Assembly (NCBI RefSeq): GCF_008330945.1 | Contig: NZ_CP043489.1 | Span: 3,669,501-3,733,500, forward strand | DNA: 64,000 nt | Direction: 5' to 3' | From: Labrys sp. KNU-23 | GTDB lineage: Bacteria > Pseudomonadota > Alphaproteobacteria > Rhizobiales > Labraceae | Part shown: positions 9,735 through 18,157 of the stretch, one piece after another | Numbering within the stretch: the first letter of the stretch is position 1 | Layout of the letters: each line of letters opens with the position of its first letter | The notes under the pieces: model-generated | Told to the model about the DNA's origin: nothing | Databases searched by the model: none | The model's input: the letters and a program-made list of their open reading frames with translations, nothing else | Translations under genes and position numbers: made by a program

Positions 9735-10457
9735 TCAGAGCGAAGCCGACAGATCGGTCAGGAAGCCGGCAATGTCGTCGGTGACATAGTCGACATGCTC
9801 GGCCTGGACCCGTTCGATTTCCCAGGCGTCGCGTACGATCTCGGCATCGTGCTTGGGCACGACCAGCACGGTGCGCATGCCCCGGTCATGCGGCACGATC
9901 AGATTGCGCGAAAGATCCTCGAACATGGCGGCACGAGCCGGGTCGACGTCGTGGCGAGCGAAGAAACTGGCATAGGTGTCGGCGGCGGGCTTGGGCAGGT
10001 AGTCGGCCGAGACGATGTCGAAGACGTCGGCGAAATGCTCCTCGACGCCGAGGCGCTTGACGATGTTCAAGGCGTGCCGGGTGGTGCCCGAGGTGAAGAT
10101 CAGCTTGCGGCCGGGCAGCAGGCTGAGCGCGGTGCCGAGCAGCGGATTGGGCTCCAGCGGCGAATGATCGATGTCATGGGCGAATTCGAGGAAATGCGCG
10201 GGGTCTACGCCTTCATCGATCATCAGGCCGCGCAGCGAGGTCCCGTAGCGCTGATAGTAATATTTCTGCAGCCCGCGCGCGGTGAGGCCGTCCACACCAT
10301 AGTAATTCGCCATCCAGGTGGTGATGCGGTTGTCGACCTGCTCCCATAGATTGGCGTGGTGGGGGTAGAGCGTATTGTCGAGATCGAAGACCCAAGTGTC
10401 GACATGGGCGAAATCCGCCGACAGTTTTTCCGCGATTGTTGCTACGCTCTGATCCAT
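9735..10457 (-). CDS. Pyrimidine 5'-nucleotidase, HAD family
   Basis: HAD-superfamily phosphatase of about 240 aa related to yeast Sdt1/Phm8 pyrimidine nucleotidases, predicted to dephosphorylate pyrimidine monophosphates. The motif I nucleophile region is WVFDLDNTLYPHHANLW (DxDxT), motif II is LIFTSGTTRHA, and the motif III/IV region is KPAADTYASFFA, with MFEDLSRNLIVPHDRGM carrying the metal-binding acids. I chose the ATG at 10457, preceded by AGAGA; an ATG at 10472 is also possible. In many Rhizobiales this gene lies between argB and dapD; here those genes are present but several kilobases away. Confidence 0.88.
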   Translation of the reverse strand: MDQSVATIAEKLSADFAHVDTWVFDLDNTLYPHHANLWEQVDNRITTWMANYYGVDGLTARGLQKYYYQRYGTSLRGLMIDEGVDPAHFLEFAHDIDHSPLEPNPLLGTALSLLPGRKLIFTSGTTRHALNIVKRLGVEEHFADVFDIVSADYLPKPAADTYASFFARHDVDPARAAMFEDLSRNLIVPHDRGMRTVLVVPKHDAEIVRDAWEIERVQAEHVDYVTDDIAGFLTDLSASL

Positions 10458-10627
10458 GCTCGTCTCTGTCATTCTTATGGCAGCATCCGGTGGCAAAGTT
10501 AAGGATGGATTGCCGGCGAAGAGGGCGGCATTTCGCCCCCGTCCTGTCATCGGAAGCGTTCGGGATGCTATCAACCCCGATGCTTCCCTGATTCCGAGGG
10601 GAGCAGCAATGGAATGGAAGGGCAGCG

Positions 10628-11320
10628 ATGGCAGCGCGCGGTGAAGTACAGCCGATCGAGAGCTGGTATGTCGACCTGGAAGCAGAGGACGCCATGGGCG
10701 AGGGCCACGCCCCGATCTGGCGACATCTCATCGGCCAGGTGATGGAGCGCGACCTGAGCGACTGCACCATCCTGGACTTCGGCTGCAACCAGGGCGGTTT
10801 CCTGCGCCATCTTCATGCCATGCTGCCCTTCAAGCGAGCGCTCGGCGTCGATATCGCCGAGAAGTCGATCGAAAGAGCCAACCAGCTCCGGGCCGGGCTG
10901 CCGATCCGCTACGAGGTACGCTCGACGATGCGGGGCGAGGGTGCCCGGTTCGACCTCGCCTTCAGCCACGAGGTGATCTACCTCATCCCCGATATCGCCG
11001 CGCATGCCGCCGATATTCTCGCAGCCCTCAAGCCGGGCGGCGTCTACTATGCGGTGACGGGCTGCCACACCGACAATCCGCTCTGGCCGCGCTGGCGCAA
11101 GCTCGTGGCGGAGCGGACGAACACCGTGGTCCAGGACCGTTCGATCACCGATTACGCTCGCATCTTCAGCGAGGCCGGCTTCGAGGTCTCCGGGCGCCGC
11201 CTGCGTTTCGAGGGCTTCCTTCCCTATTCGGGCGAGAGCGGCTGGATGCCCAACTTCGCCGACGAACTCGACTATTACGGGCAGACCAAGATCCTGTTTC
11301 GCCTGGTCAAGCCGCGCTGA
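10628..11320 (+). CDS. Class I SAM-dependent methyltransferase
   Basis: A 230-aa methyltransferase. The SAM-binding motif I is TILDFGCNQGGFLRHL (around residues 47-62), the following acid is in LGVDIAEKSIERA, and motif II is FDLAFSHEVIYLIPD. A methyltransferase-11-like C-terminal half contains the post-motif LKPGGVYYAVTGCHTDN. The NQGG variant replaces the usual GxG pattern. No substrate can be assigned. It is divergent from the pyrimidine nucleotidase and convergent with the iron-importer ATPase, so it is likely a single-gene unit. Confidence 0.88.
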   Translation: MAARGEVQPIESWYVDLEAEDAMGEGHAPIWRHLIGQVMERDLSDCTILDFGCNQGGFLRHLHAMLPFKRALGVDIAEKSIERANQLRAGLPIRYEVRSTMRGEGARFDLAFSHEVIYLIPDIAAHAADILAALKPGGVYYAVTGCHTDNPLWPRWRKLVAERTNTVVQDRSITDYARIFSEAGFEVSGRRLRFEGFLPYSGESGWMPNFADELDYYGQTKILFRLVKPR

Positions 11321-11330
11321 ACGGAGTGCG

Positions 11331-12143
11331 CTATCCGTTCACGCTCGGCGACCGAGCCCCGATCTCGACGTCGAAATGCGGGGCGCTGCCGGGGCCGAGA
11401 CTGACGAAACGCCCGCGCACGTTGAACACGCGCTCGATCAGGCCGCTCGCCGCCAGGGCCTCGGCCGTGCCGTCGAATACCAGCCGGCCCTTTTCGAGCA
11501 GCGAGATCCGGTCACAGACGGCCATGGCCTGGTTGAGGTCGTGCAGGGCCATCACCACGGTGACGGCCCGCTCCCGGGCCAGGCGGGTGAGCAGTTCGAG
11601 CACCTCCACCTGATGGCCGATGTCGAGGAAGGAGGTCGGCTCGTCGAGGATGATGATATCGGCTTGCTGGGCCAGGGCCGCCGAGATCCAGGCCCTCTGC
11701 CGTTCGCCGCCGGAAAGCTGGCGCAGGCTGCGCTGGGCCAGGGCCGTCAGCCCGGTGCTTTCGAGCGCCCAGTCGATGGCGTCGAAATCGGCGGGGCCAT
11801 AGCTGCGCAACAGGCCGACATGGGCAAAGCGTCCCTGCCGGACCAGGTGCTCCACCGTCATCTCGTCCGGGGCCTGCGGCTGCTGGGGCATAAAGGACAG
11901 ACGCCGGGCGAGCTCCCGGCGCGACATCGTCAACAGGGGCCGGCCGTCGAGAGTGACCCTTCCCGCGCTCGGCTGGATCAGCCCGGCGGCGGCCTGCAAT
12001 GCCGTGCTCTTGCCCGAACCGTTGGGGCCGATCAGGGCCCGGATTTCACCGCGCTGCAGGCCGAGATCGACACCCTGCAACGCCTTGTGGCTGCCGTAGG
12101 AGACGCAAAGGGCGGACAAGGCGAGGATCATGGCGGTACTCAT
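11331..12143 (-). CDS. Iron-complex ABC transporter ATP-binding protein (FecE/FepC type)
   Basis: ATPase subunit (270 aa) of a ferric-siderophore or heme importer on the cytosolic face of the inner membrane. It has Walker A GPNGSGKSTALQ, the Q-loop LSFMPQQPQAPDEMTVEHLV (typical of FecE/FepC/BtuD), signature LSGGERQR, and Walker B IIILDEPTSFLDIGHQ. The H-loop is in VVMALHDLNQA. It is the last gene of a four-gene operon, and its ATG overlaps the stop of the upstream permease (ATGA). The operon carries a full set of binding protein, two permeases and ATPase. Confidence 0.93.
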   Translation of the reverse strand: MSTAMILALSALCVSYGSHKALQGVDLGLQRGEIRALIGPNGSGKSTALQAAAGLIQPSAGRVTLDGRPLLTMSRRELARRLSFMPQQPQAPDEMTVEHLVRQGRFAHVGLLRSYGPADFDAIDWALESTGLTALAQRSLRQLSGGERQRAWISAALAQQADIIILDEPTSFLDIGHQVEVLELLTRLARERAVTVVMALHDLNQAMAVCDRISLLEKGRLVFDGTAEALAASGLIERVFNVRGRFVSLGPGSAPHFDVEIGARSPSVNG

Positions 12144-13177
12144 GGCAGGCGGCGCAGCAGGATGACGAGGATCGGGGCGCCGCCGATGGCGGTAACGACC
12201 CCGATGGGGATCTCGTCAGCCTGCCCGATCAGGCGGCCGACGAGATCGGCGGCCGTGACCAGCATGGCGCCGAGGAGGATGGTGAGCGGCAGGACGGCGC
12301 CGCCACGCCGGCCTGCCAGCATGCGGGCAAGGTGCGGCACCACCAATCCGACGAAGACCAGCGGCCCGACCGCGCCGACGGCGCTCGCGGCAAGGCCGCA
12401 GGCCAGCATCAGCACCAGGGTGAAGTGGCGCCGGTAGTCGAGGCCGAAGGAACGCGCGACCGGCGCCTCGAACTGCAGCATGGTGATCGAGCGATGCAGG
12501 AAAGGCAGGATGACCAGGCCCGCAAGGGTGAAGGGCAGCAGGAACAGCACATGCTCCCAGCTGCGAGCGTAGAGGCTGCCCGAGAGCCATTCCAGCAGGA
12601 TCTCGATACGCGCCGAGCCCCAGCCGGTGATCAGGCCGATGGCCAGGGCATGCAGCACAGCGCCGACCGCAATGCCACAGAGCGTAATTCGCAGCGGGCC
12701 GAGATCGCGCCTGAGCGCCAGCAGATAGATGATGCCGCCGGCGACCAGGCCGCCGATCAGGCCGGCGGCGGGAAGCCAGGCGACCGGGAGCTGATAGAGC
12801 ATGTTGCTGCCGCCGGCCGAGCCGTAGACGGTGGCGAACAGGAAGAGGGTGACGGCAAGCGTCGCGCCCTGCGAGACGCCCATCAGCGTGGGATCGGCGA
12901 GGGGATTGCGGGTAATGTTCTGCAACAACAGGCCCGCCAGTGCGAAATGAATACCCGCCAGGATGCCGGTGATCACGCGTGGCACGCGGAAATCTGCAAC
13001 GATGAGGTTCGCCTGCCGCGAGCCCTGTCCCATCAGGGCCGCCAGCACATCGGCGGGCGCGACATGACTGACGCCGAGAAAGATGGCGGTGATCGCAACC
13101 AGTATCGGAGCCCCGAGCACCAGGACGGCGAGCCGGCCTCGTGCGGCGGGGGGACTCGGGGGGAGCGGCCTTGCCAT
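12140..13177 (-). CDS. Iron-complex ABC transporter permease (FecCD family)
   Basis: Integral inner-membrane permease of 345 aa in the FecCD/BtuC family, expected to have about ten membrane helices. Family signatures are PRVITGILAGIHFALAGLLLQNITRNPLADPTLMGVSQGA (the conserved GxxLQxxxRNPLAdP element) and the coupling region GPLVFVGLVVPHLARMLAG. It is the third gene of the operon, one base after the preceding permease and overlapping the ATPase start by ATGA. The two different permeases presumably form a heterodimer, as in FecCD and FepDG. Confidence 0.92.
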   Translation of the reverse strand: MARPLPPSPPAARGRLAVLVLGAPILVAITAIFLGVSHVAPADVLAALMGQGSRQANLIVADFRVPRVITGILAGIHFALAGLLLQNITRNPLADPTLMGVSQGATLAVTLFLFATVYGSAGGSNMLYQLPVAWLPAAGLIGGLVAGGIIYLLALRRDLGPLRITLCGIAVGAVLHALAIGLITGWGSARIEILLEWLSGSLYARSWEHVLFLLPFTLAGLVILPFLHRSITMLQFEAPVARSFGLDYRRHFTLVLMLACGLAASAVGAVGPLVFVGLVVPHLARMLAGRRGGAVLPLTILLGAMLVTAADLVGRLIGQADEIPIGVVTAIGGAPILVILLRRLP

Positions 13178-13178
13178 C

Positions 13179-14219
13179 TCAGCGCTCTCGGCCCGCGCCG
13201 AAATTCGGCTTTTGCGTCAGATAGACGAAATAGGGGCCGCCGATCAGGGCAGTGATGATGCTGACGGGGATTTCGCGTGGGGCAGCGAGGCTGCGGGCCA
13301 GCACGTCGGCGGCCACCAGCAGCATGCCCCCTGCAGCCACATTGAGGGCGATGGCTGTCGCCGGGCCGGACGGGCGCAACAATCGGATGACATGCGGCAC
13401 GGCGAGGCCGATGAAAGCGATCGGCCCGGCAACCGGCGTGATGCCGGCCACCGGCAAGGTCGCCAGCACGAGCAGGATGGGCTTCCACAGGCCCGGATGC
13501 AGGCCCATGCCGGCCGCAGCCTGGTCGCTGAGGGACAGCAGGCCGACTACGCGATGGCAGAGCAGGGCACCGATCAGGCCCGAGCAGATCCAGGGAAGCA
13601 TGAAGGCGATATGCGTCCAGGAGCGTCCCTGCAGGCCTCCCGAAAGCCAGAACAGCACGGCCGGCGATTGCGGGCCACCGAGCAGCAGCATGTAGGTGGT
13701 GAGGCCGCCCAGGAACAGTGAGACGGTCACGCCGCCGAGGGCCAGATGCAGCGGCGAGGTGCGGCCGCCGCGGGCGACCCAGAAGGTGATTGCCGCAGCT
13801 CCGAGCCCGCCGGCAAGGCCGATCGGCGCGTAATAGATCGAGGAGAGCCAGGGCAGGAAGACGAAGCAGCCGACAATCGACGCCACGGCGCCGGCGGTGA
13901 CGCCGGTGAGATCGGGAGAGGCCAGGGGATTGCGGCTGAGCGATTGCAGGAGATAGCCCGACAGGCTGAGACCCCCACCCGCCAGGAAGGCAGCAATGCT
14001 GCGCGGCAGCCGCAGGGTCCAGACGATGGTGCTGTCGATGGTCCCGGCGGGGGCGAAGACCGCGCCGAGCGCGGTGCCGAGGCGCATGGGCTTGGAGCCG
14101 ACCAGCAGGCCGCCAAAGCCGACCAGCACGGCAGCCAACAGGAACAGGCCCGCCAGCACGAGCGCGGGCAGACGCCCACCGGGTGTTCTGGTCGTCTGCC
14201 CGGCCGCCGTTCCCCTCAT
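13179..14219 (-). CDS. Iron-complex ABC transporter permease (FecCD family)
   Basis: Second FecCD-type permease (346 aa). Shared motifs are PRSIAAFLAGGGLSLSGYLLQSLSRNPLASPDLTGVTAGA and GPIAFIGLAVPHVIRLLRP. The N-terminal TRTPGGRLPALVLAGLFLLAAVLVGFGGLLVG forms the first helix. It is the second gene of the operon; its ATG overlaps the stop of the binding-protein gene (ATGA), and the next permease starts after a single-base gap. Such packing implies stoichiometric expression. The same family also handles heme and cobalamin, so the cargo is inferred from the operator and context rather than proven. Confidence 0.92.
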   Translation of the reverse strand: MRGTAAGQTTRTPGGRLPALVLAGLFLLAAVLVGFGGLLVGSKPMRLGTALGAVFAPAGTIDSTIVWTLRLPRSIAAFLAGGGLSLSGYLLQSLSRNPLASPDLTGVTAGAVASIVGCFVFLPWLSSIYYAPIGLAGGLGAAAITFWVARGGRTSPLHLALGGVTVSLFLGGLTTYMLLLGGPQSPAVLFWLSGGLQGRSWTHIAFMLPWICSGLIGALLCHRVVGLLSLSDQAAAGMGLHPGLWKPILLVLATLPVAGITPVAGPIAFIGLAVPHVIRLLRPSGPATAIALNVAAGGMLLVAADVLARSLAAPREIPVSIITALIGGPYFVYLTQKPNFGAGRER

Positions 14220-15187
14220 TTCGGCGTGGCGGGAATCAGCTTGGCCGCTTCCGCCTTGACGTCGGGCTTGGGGAAAATGTCCGGATAAAGGTAATGGGCC
14301 GCCTCGCGCAGCACGATCTCGCGCGCGATCGGCCCATGCGCCTCAACCCAATGGTCGCCGACATAATGGACCCGGCCGTTCTTCACGGCGGACAGGGTGC
14401 TCCAGATCGGATTGTTCTCATTGGGCCGGTCGGGACCGTAATCGTAGACGAAGATGACTTCGGGATCCTTCTCCAGCATGGTTTCGAGGCTCATCTCCAC
14501 CCCGAAATTGTCGACTTTGTACGGGGCGGGATTGTTGCCGGCGATGTTCTCGCCGCCCAAGGCGGTCAGGATCGCGGCGGTCATGTTCTCATTGTAGAAG
14601 GTCCAGGGCGCATCGCCGGCCCACATCACCTGGAAGCGCGGATGCACGCCCTTGGGCGCCTTGGCGGCGAAGGCAGCCAGATCCTGCTTGAATTGGGCAT
14701 TGAGCTGTTCCGCCCGCTCCTTCTTTCCCAGAAGGGTGGCAAGCTGCGTGATGGTGCGGTCGCTGTCGTCGTAAAGCTCGAGATTATAGGCAAGATAGGG
14801 GGCGATCTTCTGATACTGCGCGGCATTGCCCTCGGTGTAGCGGCGCATGGCGACGATCAGGTCGGGCTTGGCCTCGGTGAGCAGTTCCAGATTGGGCTTG
14901 GCGCGTTGGCCGATCTGGGGAATGTCCCCGGTCCGTCCGAGCAGGAAGTCGGGCTCCCGGCCCTTGACCATATAGGTGGTGGCTATCGGCTCGAGACCGA
15001 GGGCGAGCATCAGGTCCACGCCGAAATAGGAGATCGCCGCCACGCGCTTCGGCGTGGCCGGTACATCGACCTTGATGCCACGATCATCGGTGATTGCGGT
15101 GGGCTTGGCTTCCTCGGCCAGGGCTGCGCTGCCAAAAAGCAGGGACAGGAGACTTGCTTTCAGTAGTGTCGTAATCGCTCTGAACAA
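14216..15187 (-). CDS. Iron-siderophore (FecB/FhuD-type) periplasmic binding protein
   Basis: Periplasmic substrate-binding protein of 323 aa, class III (FecB/FhuD/BtuF fold). A signal peptide ends at LFGSAALA-EE. The mature start KPTAITDDRGIKVDVPATPKRVAAISYFGVDLMLALGLEPIAT is characteristic of iron-complex binding proteins, with EAKPDLIVAMRRYTEG and LLGKKERAEQL further on. The first codon is TTG at 15187; no ATG fits, and GGGG lies just upstream. It is first in the FecBCDE-like operon, with a symmetrical AT-rich site (15201-15219) 14 bp before it. Cargo is most likely a ferric siderophore. Confidence 0.9.
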   Translation of the reverse strand: MFRAITTLLKASLLSLLFGSAALAEEAKPTAITDDRGIKVDVPATPKRVAAISYFGVDLMLALGLEPIATTYMVKGREPDFLLGRTGDIPQIGQRAKPNLELLTEAKPDLIVAMRRYTEGNAAQYQKIAPYLAYNLELYDDSDRTITQLATLLGKKERAEQLNAQFKQDLAAFAAKAPKGVHPRFQVMWAGDAPWTFYNENMTAAILTALGGENIAGNNPAPYKVDNFGVEMSLETMLEKDPEVIFVYDYGPDRPNENNPIWSTLSAVKNGRVHYVGDHWVEAHGPIAREIVLREAAHYLYPDIFPKPDVKAEAAKLIPATPK

Positions 15188-15200
15188 GATATGCCCCGAT

Positions 15201-15219
15201 TTTAATTATTCTAATTAAA
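15201..15219. promoter_or_regulatory. Candidate iron-responsive operator (Irr/Fur/RirA-like) before the Fec operon
   Basis: TTTAATTA and its exact reverse complement TAATTAAA flank a 3-base centre (TTC), giving a 19-bp inverted repeat. The site is 14 bp upstream of the first gene of an iron-complex importer. It resembles the AT-rich Irr box/ICE and Fur-type boxes of alphaproteobacteria. Which regulator binds cannot be told from the site alone. Confidence 0.6.
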
Positions 15220-15325
15220 GTTACGCCATTTCGACGCCCTGTTGGCTCGATTTACAAGGCAATATCTTTACCTTCAAGAAAATTTACTTGAAGGACGGTG
15301 GGCGAAATCGGGAAGGGCAGGACAA

Positions 15326-15360
15326 ACAAAAGCCCGCACCGGCGAATGCCGGCGCGGGCT
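15326..15360 (-). terminator. Rho-independent terminator downstream of argB
   Basis: On the minus strand, AGCCCGCGCCGGCATTCGCC begins a GC-rich hairpin (stem AGCCCGC-CCGGC, loop about 4 bases, 15331-15360), followed by TTTTGTTTG. It lies about 40 bp after the argB stop. The upstream Fec operon runs on the same strand from 15187, so this also insulates it. Confidence 0.85.
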
Positions 15361-15400
15361 GAAAGCGGAACGGGAAGCTACGAACTGTGCGCTATGGCGT

Positions 15401-16291
15401 TCAGCGCCGGATCAGCGTGCCGGCGCCGTGATTGGTGAGAAGCTCCAGCAGCACGGCATGCGGCACCTTGCCGTCCATGATCACCACCGCTTCGACGCCC
15501 TTTTCGAGTGCATAGATGCAGGTTTCGACCTTGGGAATCATGCCGCCGGTGATGGTGCCGTCGGCGATCAGGCGGCGGATGCCTTCCACGTCGATCTCCT
15601 CGATCAGGTTCTTGTCCTTGTCGAGGATGCCGGGCACGTCGGTCATCAGCAAAAGGCGGGTTGCGCCAAGCGCGCCGGCGATGGCGCCCGCAAAAGTGTC
15701 GGCATTGACGTTAAAGGTGCCGCCATCATCCGAAGCCGCCACCGGTGCCAGCACGGGGATGATCTGGGAATGGATGATCTGGTCGAGCACGGTGGTGTCG
15801 ACCTTGTCGGGCTCGCCCACGAAGCCGAGATCGACAACCTTCTCGATGGCGGAATCGGGATCGTAGACCGTGCGCGTCGCCTTCTTGGCGGTGAGCATGC
15901 GGCCATCCTTGCCCGACAGCCCGACAGCCCGGCCGCCGGCGGCATTGATGAAGCCGACGAGCTGCTTGTTGATCGAGCCGGCCAGCACCATCTCGACCAC
16001 CTCGACGCTGGCGGCATCGGTGATGCGATGGCCGGCGGCGAATTCGGACTTGATGCCAAGACGCTCCAGCATTTCCGAGATCTGCGGGCCGCCGCCATGC
16101 ACCACCACCGGATTGAGGCCGGCCTGTTCGAGCAGCACGATGTCGCGGGCGAAGTCGCGGGCGACCTGCTCGCTGCCCATGGCATGGCCGCCATATTTGA
16201 CGACGATGGTGGCATCGTCGTGCTGCTGCATGTAGGGCAGGGCTTCGGAAAGGATTTCGGCCTTGTCGTGGACGCTCAAATTGGGGCTCAT
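15401..16291 (-). CDS. argB: Acetylglutamate kinase
   Basis: Phosphorylates N-acetylglutamate, the second step of arginine biosynthesis (296 aa, cytosolic). Amino-acid kinase motifs are clear: IVVKYGGHAMG (phosphate binding, about residues 29-39), VVVHGGGPQIS (acetylglutamate site), GLSGKDGRMLTA, and NVNADTFAGAIAGAL with LLLMTDVPGILDKD near the C-terminal half. The extended N-terminal helix before the core (MSPNLSVHDKAEILSEALPYMQ) is typical of hexameric, arginine-inhibited NAGKs, so feedback inhibition is likely. A strong terminator follows. The upstream gap (16292-16470) carries repeat copy B. Confidence 0.97.
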   Translation of the reverse strand: MSPNLSVHDKAEILSEALPYMQQHDDATIVVKYGGHAMGSEQVARDFARDIVLLEQAGLNPVVVHGGGPQISEMLERLGIKSEFAAGHRITDAASVEVVEMVLAGSINKQLVGFINAAGGRAVGLSGKDGRMLTAKKATRTVYDPDSAIEKVVDLGFVGEPDKVDTTVLDQIIHSQIIPVLAPVAASDDGGTFNVNADTFAGAIAGALGATRLLLMTDVPGILDKDKNLIEEIDVEGIRRLIADGTITGGMIPKVETCIYALEKGVEAVVIMDGKVPHAVLLELLTNHGAGTLIRR

Positions 16292-16418
16292 GGCTGCGGG
16301 ATCCGAAAGAGACTGGAAGCGCTTTTACAGCATGTTGCGGGCATGAAAAGAGGCGATTGGCACGAAGGCAAAACGCGTTTCGGCGAAAACGCCCTTTTCT
16401 CTTGTTCCTTGTTCCGAC

Positions 16419-16462
16419 GCGTCCTTGCGGTTCCTGACGATTCCGGCAGATCTCAAAGACGC
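16419..16462. repeat. Dispersed intergenic palindromic repeat, copy B
   Basis: A 44-bp unit starting GCGTCCTTGCGGTTCC and ending CTCAAAGACGC, between argB and the MFS gene. It shares the first arm with copies A and C. A preceding stretch (about 16370-16400, AAAACGCGTTTCGGCG) resembles the sequence before copy C, so the full repeat may exceed 100 bp. Confidence 0.55.
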
Positions 16463-16470
16463 TCGGCCGG

Positions 16471-17955
16471 TCATTCCATCGCCACCGAGGCCGGCTCGAC
16501 CTTGGAGCGCAACGGCCGTTCCTCCATGCAGAACAGCGCGCAAAGCGCGGCAAAAGATCCCAGCGCGGCAGCAAGGAATACCCAGCGAAACACCGAACCG
16601 ATATCGCTTCCGGCGGCGGCAAGCGATTTTGCCAGCGTATCGATGGTGACGTTGGCAGCGAGATCGGCCGGCAGGCCGCCCATCATGATTGCGCCGAACA
16701 CCGCGACGATCAGGGCGCCGCCGAGCGAGCGGAAAAAATTCATCGCTCCGGTCGCCGTGCCCATCTGATGCTGCAGCACGGCATTCTGGATCGCAACCGT
16801 GGTGACCGGCAGCATGGTGCCGATGCCCAGAGATGCAGCCGTCAGCAGGACCTCGATCGCAACCAGCGGCAGTTCCTGCGGCCGGATCGACGCCAGGGCG
16901 AAAGCGAGCGTGGAGACGGCGAGGCCGATCAGGGGCGGGCGCTTGTAGCGCGTCATACGGGCCATCAAGCGGCCCGAGAATGTTGCTCCCGTGACGGTGC
17001 CGATCATCATCGGTATCAGGGCGAGACCCGACTGGCTGGCCGTCAGCCCGTAGACGCCCTCCAGGAGGATCGGCGTGTAGATGGTCATGCCGATGAACAC
17101 GCCCATCCCGAAGCAGGCCGCGATCGTACCCGCCGCGACCACCGGGTTGGCGAGTATCTCGGTGGGAATCAGAGGTTCGGGCGCTGTGCGCAGCCGGACG
17201 ATGAAGGCGATCCAGAACAGGATGGAGAAGCCGAAAAGGCCGAGAATCGGCGTCGAGCTCCAGGCATAATGCGGCCCGCCCAGGCTGAGGGCGAGCAGCA
17301 AGGCGATGGTTGCCACGACCATCAGGCCAGCGGCCGGAAAATCCAGCCTGTGGGGCCTTTCATGACGCGGCAGCTTCTTGAGCACTGCATTCGTCATCCA
17401 GAACGCGAGCAGGCCGAGCGGCAGATTGATCCAGAAGATCACCGACCAGTGGAGCTTTTCGGCCATGAAGCCGCCGAGCACGGGCCCGGCCACACTGGAG
17501 GCGACGAAGACGGTCGCGAAATAGGCCTGATAACGCGGCCGCTCGCGCGGCGGCACGATGTCGGCGATGATGGTCTGGGCCAGGGAGATCAGTCCGCCGC
17601 CGCCGAGGCCCTGCAGGGCTCGCGCCAGGATCAGGGTGAGCATGGTCGGGGCGAGGGCGCATGCGATCGATCCGGCCACGAAGGTACCGATCGCCACCAG
17701 CAGCGTCACCCGCCTGCCGGCGATGTCGGCCATCTTGCCATAGAGCGGCGTAACCGCCGTCGAGGTCAGAAGATAGATGGTGACGACCCAGGGCAGGTTC
17801 TCGAAATCACCCAGCACACGGCCGATCGTCGGCATCGCCGTGGCGACGATGGTCTGGTCGAGCGCCGCAAGGAACATCGCCACCAGCACGCCGATGATGA
17901 TCGAGCGCACTTCTTGAGGGCTCAGCGCAGAACTGGCCGGTTCGGACTGGGACAT
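16471..17955 (-). CDS. MFS transporter, DHA2 (EmrB/QacA) family, 14 TM
   Basis: Inner-membrane drug:H+ antiporter-like protein of 494 aa, the length expected for 14-helix DHA2 members. Near the N-terminus, MFLAALDQTIVATAMPTIGRVLGDFENLPWVVTIYLLTSTAVTPLYGKMADIAGRR contains motif D (LDxTIVNVALP-like) and motif A (GKMADIAGRR). Later, LQGLGGGGLISLAQTIIADIVPPRERPRYQ is the DHA2 motif C region. A terminal helix AALGSFAALCALF is followed by a short cytosolic tail. No HlyD-type partner gene or dedicated regulator adjoins it, so it probably acts alone. Substrates are unknown. Confidence 0.92.
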   Translation of the reverse strand: MSQSEPASSALSPQEVRSIIIGVLVAMFLAALDQTIVATAMPTIGRVLGDFENLPWVVTIYLLTSTAVTPLYGKMADIAGRRVTLLVAIGTFVAGSIACALAPTMLTLILARALQGLGGGGLISLAQTIIADIVPPRERPRYQAYFATVFVASSVAGPVLGGFMAEKLHWSVIFWINLPLGLLAFWMTNAVLKKLPRHERPHRLDFPAAGLMVVATIALLLALSLGGPHYAWSSTPILGLFGFSILFWIAFIVRLRTAPEPLIPTEILANPVVAAGTIAACFGMGVFIGMTIYTPILLEGVYGLTASQSGLALIPMMIGTVTGATFSGRLMARMTRYKRPPLIGLAVSTLAFALASIRPQELPLVAIEVLLTAASLGIGTMLPVTTVAIQNAVLQHQMGTATGAMNFFRSLGGALIVAVFGAIMMGGLPADLAANVTIDTLAKSLAAAGSDIGSVFRWVFLAAALGSFAALCALFCMEERPLRSKVEPASVAME

Positions 17956-18003
17956 AACTGCTTTCCGGAAGCCCGATTGTGGCTTCCCCTGTCGTAGAGC
18001 GGA

Positions 18004-18037
18004 AAGAAGAGGCGGGCCCGAAGACCCGCCTCTTCTT
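18004..18037. terminator. Strong bidirectional terminator between cfa and the MFS gene
   Basis: A 13-bp perfect stem AAGAAGAGGCGGG/CCCGCCTCTTCTT with an 8-base loop. On the minus strand it follows the cyclopropane synthase stop by about 120 bp and precedes the MFS gene, so it would end cfa transcription. Its U-rich 3' arm suits rho-independent termination. Confidence 0.8.
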
Positions 18038-18157
18038 GTAAATAGCCTGACTGGCTTCCTTCAGGGTTACGCCATCGACCAATCGGTTGCGAGAGCGTCC
18101 TTCCTTTGAAATTCCGAGCATTATTCGATCCAATAGGGTCGAACAATGCTCCTGCGC

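Noticed and set aside
10554..10589. Possible further copy of the 43-bp palindrome family (GAAGCGTTCGGG...CCCGATGCTTC)
   Set aside because: It is a stem-loop between divergent genes but lacks the TTGCG/CGCAAA arms, so the link is too weak to count.
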